The position numbers and the translations under genes are program-made. 64,000 nt of DNA from Gemmatimonas sp. GTDB taxonomy: Bacteria; Gemmatimonadota; Gemmatimonadetes; Gemmatimonadales; Gemmatimonadaceae. Each line of letters starts with the position of its first letter. Within the stretch, counting starts at the first letter, position 1. This document shows positions 63,801 to 64,000 of the stretch, one piece after another. The DNA is taken from positions 1 through 64,000 of the forward strand of contig NZ_JAPZSK010000009.1 of NCBI RefSeq assembly GCF_027531815.1, read 5' to 3'. Below the pieces are notes generated by a model. That model saw nothing but the letters and a program-made list of their open reading frames with translations, was not told the origin of the DNA and did not search any database.

Positions 63801-63815
63801 GGTGCCGCCGAGCGC
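63786..63815. repeat. Two tandem 15-bp units between convergent genes
   Basis: GGTGCCGCCGAGCGC is repeated exactly twice in the gap between the channel gene and the opposing antiporter gene. It overlaps the hairpin. Confidence 0.85.
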
Positions 63816-63821
63816 GAGGCC

Positions 63822-64000
63822 TCAGTGCGCGTGCGGCGCGGCCGTGGCCAACCGCAGCGCGTCGAGATCCAGCTCCTGTTCGAGCTCGCGCAGCACTTCG
63901 TCGGAAATGGCGCCCTCGTTGCGCAATCGCACGAGCATGCGTCGCTCCGCCTCCCGCATGCGTTGGCGCAGCAGGTGCCGCTCGCGTGCGCGCGAAGGGT
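63822..64000 (-). CDS. C-terminal part of a CPA1-type Na+/H+ antiporter
   Basis: Only the last 59 codons are in the window; the start lies beyond 64000. The sequence RERHLLRQRMREAERRMLVR, then LRNEGAISDEVLRELEQELD, then LDALRLATAAPHAH and stop is the cytoplasmic tail found at the end of bacterial CPA1 sodium/proton antiporters (helical, charged, with the LRxEGxISDEVLRxxExELDLE pattern). No membrane part can be checked here, so the family call rests on this tail alone. Confidence 0.65.
   Translation of the reverse strand, partial: PSRARERHLLRQRMREAERRMLVRLRNEGAISDEVLRELEQELDLDALRLATAAPHAH

Noticed and set aside
1-64000. tRNA, rRNA, riboswitch or CRISPR features
   Set aside because: No clover-leaf tRNA signature, rRNA-like stretch, aptamer core or regularly spaced repeat array was found on reading both strands; a covariance-model search would be needed to exclude small RNAs.

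Overview
The DNA is very GC-rich, and its gene set points to a member of the Gemmatimonadota or a close relative. The evidence is a PEP-CTERM secreted protein, an ABC permease fused to an M1 peptidase, many Tat or lipoprotein signal peptides on enzymes, a ZU5-type lipoprotein, a DUF5117-type zinc metalloprotease, a TonB receptor with a carboxypeptidase-like N-terminal domain, and IS481, IS91 and IS1380 remnants. The taxonomic call is inference from protein families; no rRNA, tRNA or CRISPR array was seen.

Positions 1-8.8 kb form an insertion-sequence graveyard. It holds a frameshifted IS481 transposase, two related IS91-type fragments flanking a membrane diguanylate cyclase, and a 564-bp internally deleted IS481 that keeps both terminal repeats. 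That element abuts the tail of a truncated gene which was translationally coupled to a Tat-secreted FAD oxidoreductase. A family 2 glycosyltransferase and a PEP-CTERM protein also lie here. Positions 8.9-18.3 kb carry an ABC ATPase plus a permease/M1-peptidase fusion, a fumarylacetoacetase-fold hydrolase, a Tat-exported DsrE-like protein, an SDR and three small unknowns.

Positions 18.7-30 kb carry a ZU5 lipoprotein and a 1611-residue TPR/HD-GYP/GGDEF/ATPase/TPR signalling protein. They also carry a peptide-type ABC importer (two coupled permeases and a divergent binding lipoprotein, with no local ATPase) and small membrane proteins, one with an HELGH motif. Positions 30-41 kb carry an AlkB hydroxylase fused to rubredoxin and a second secreted FAD oxidoreductase. 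A TonB receptor follows, divergent from a TetR-M19 dipeptidase pair with a palindromic operator candidate between them. A coupled flavin monooxygenase/alpha-beta hydrolase pair suggests ketone-to-ester-to-acid catabolism.

Positions 41-50 kb carry an S9 peptidase, an IS1380 remnant with inverted repeats and a CTAG target duplication, a PH-domain protein, an orphan KASIII enzyme and a large zinc metalloprotease. Positions 50-59 kb are a tightly coupled recC-recB-recD operon on the minus strand. The window ends with an M20 carbamoylase/hydantoinase-type hydrolase, a quinoprotein with a cytochrome c domain inserted in its propeller, an overlapping KirBac-like channel with a non-canonical selectivity filter, and the tail of a Na+/H+ antiporter.

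Three themes run through the window. ATGA-type start/stop overlaps couple genes in most operons. Hairpins or short tandem duplications sit between convergent genes. A recurring TAGCTT hexamer upstream of start codons may be a -10 element.
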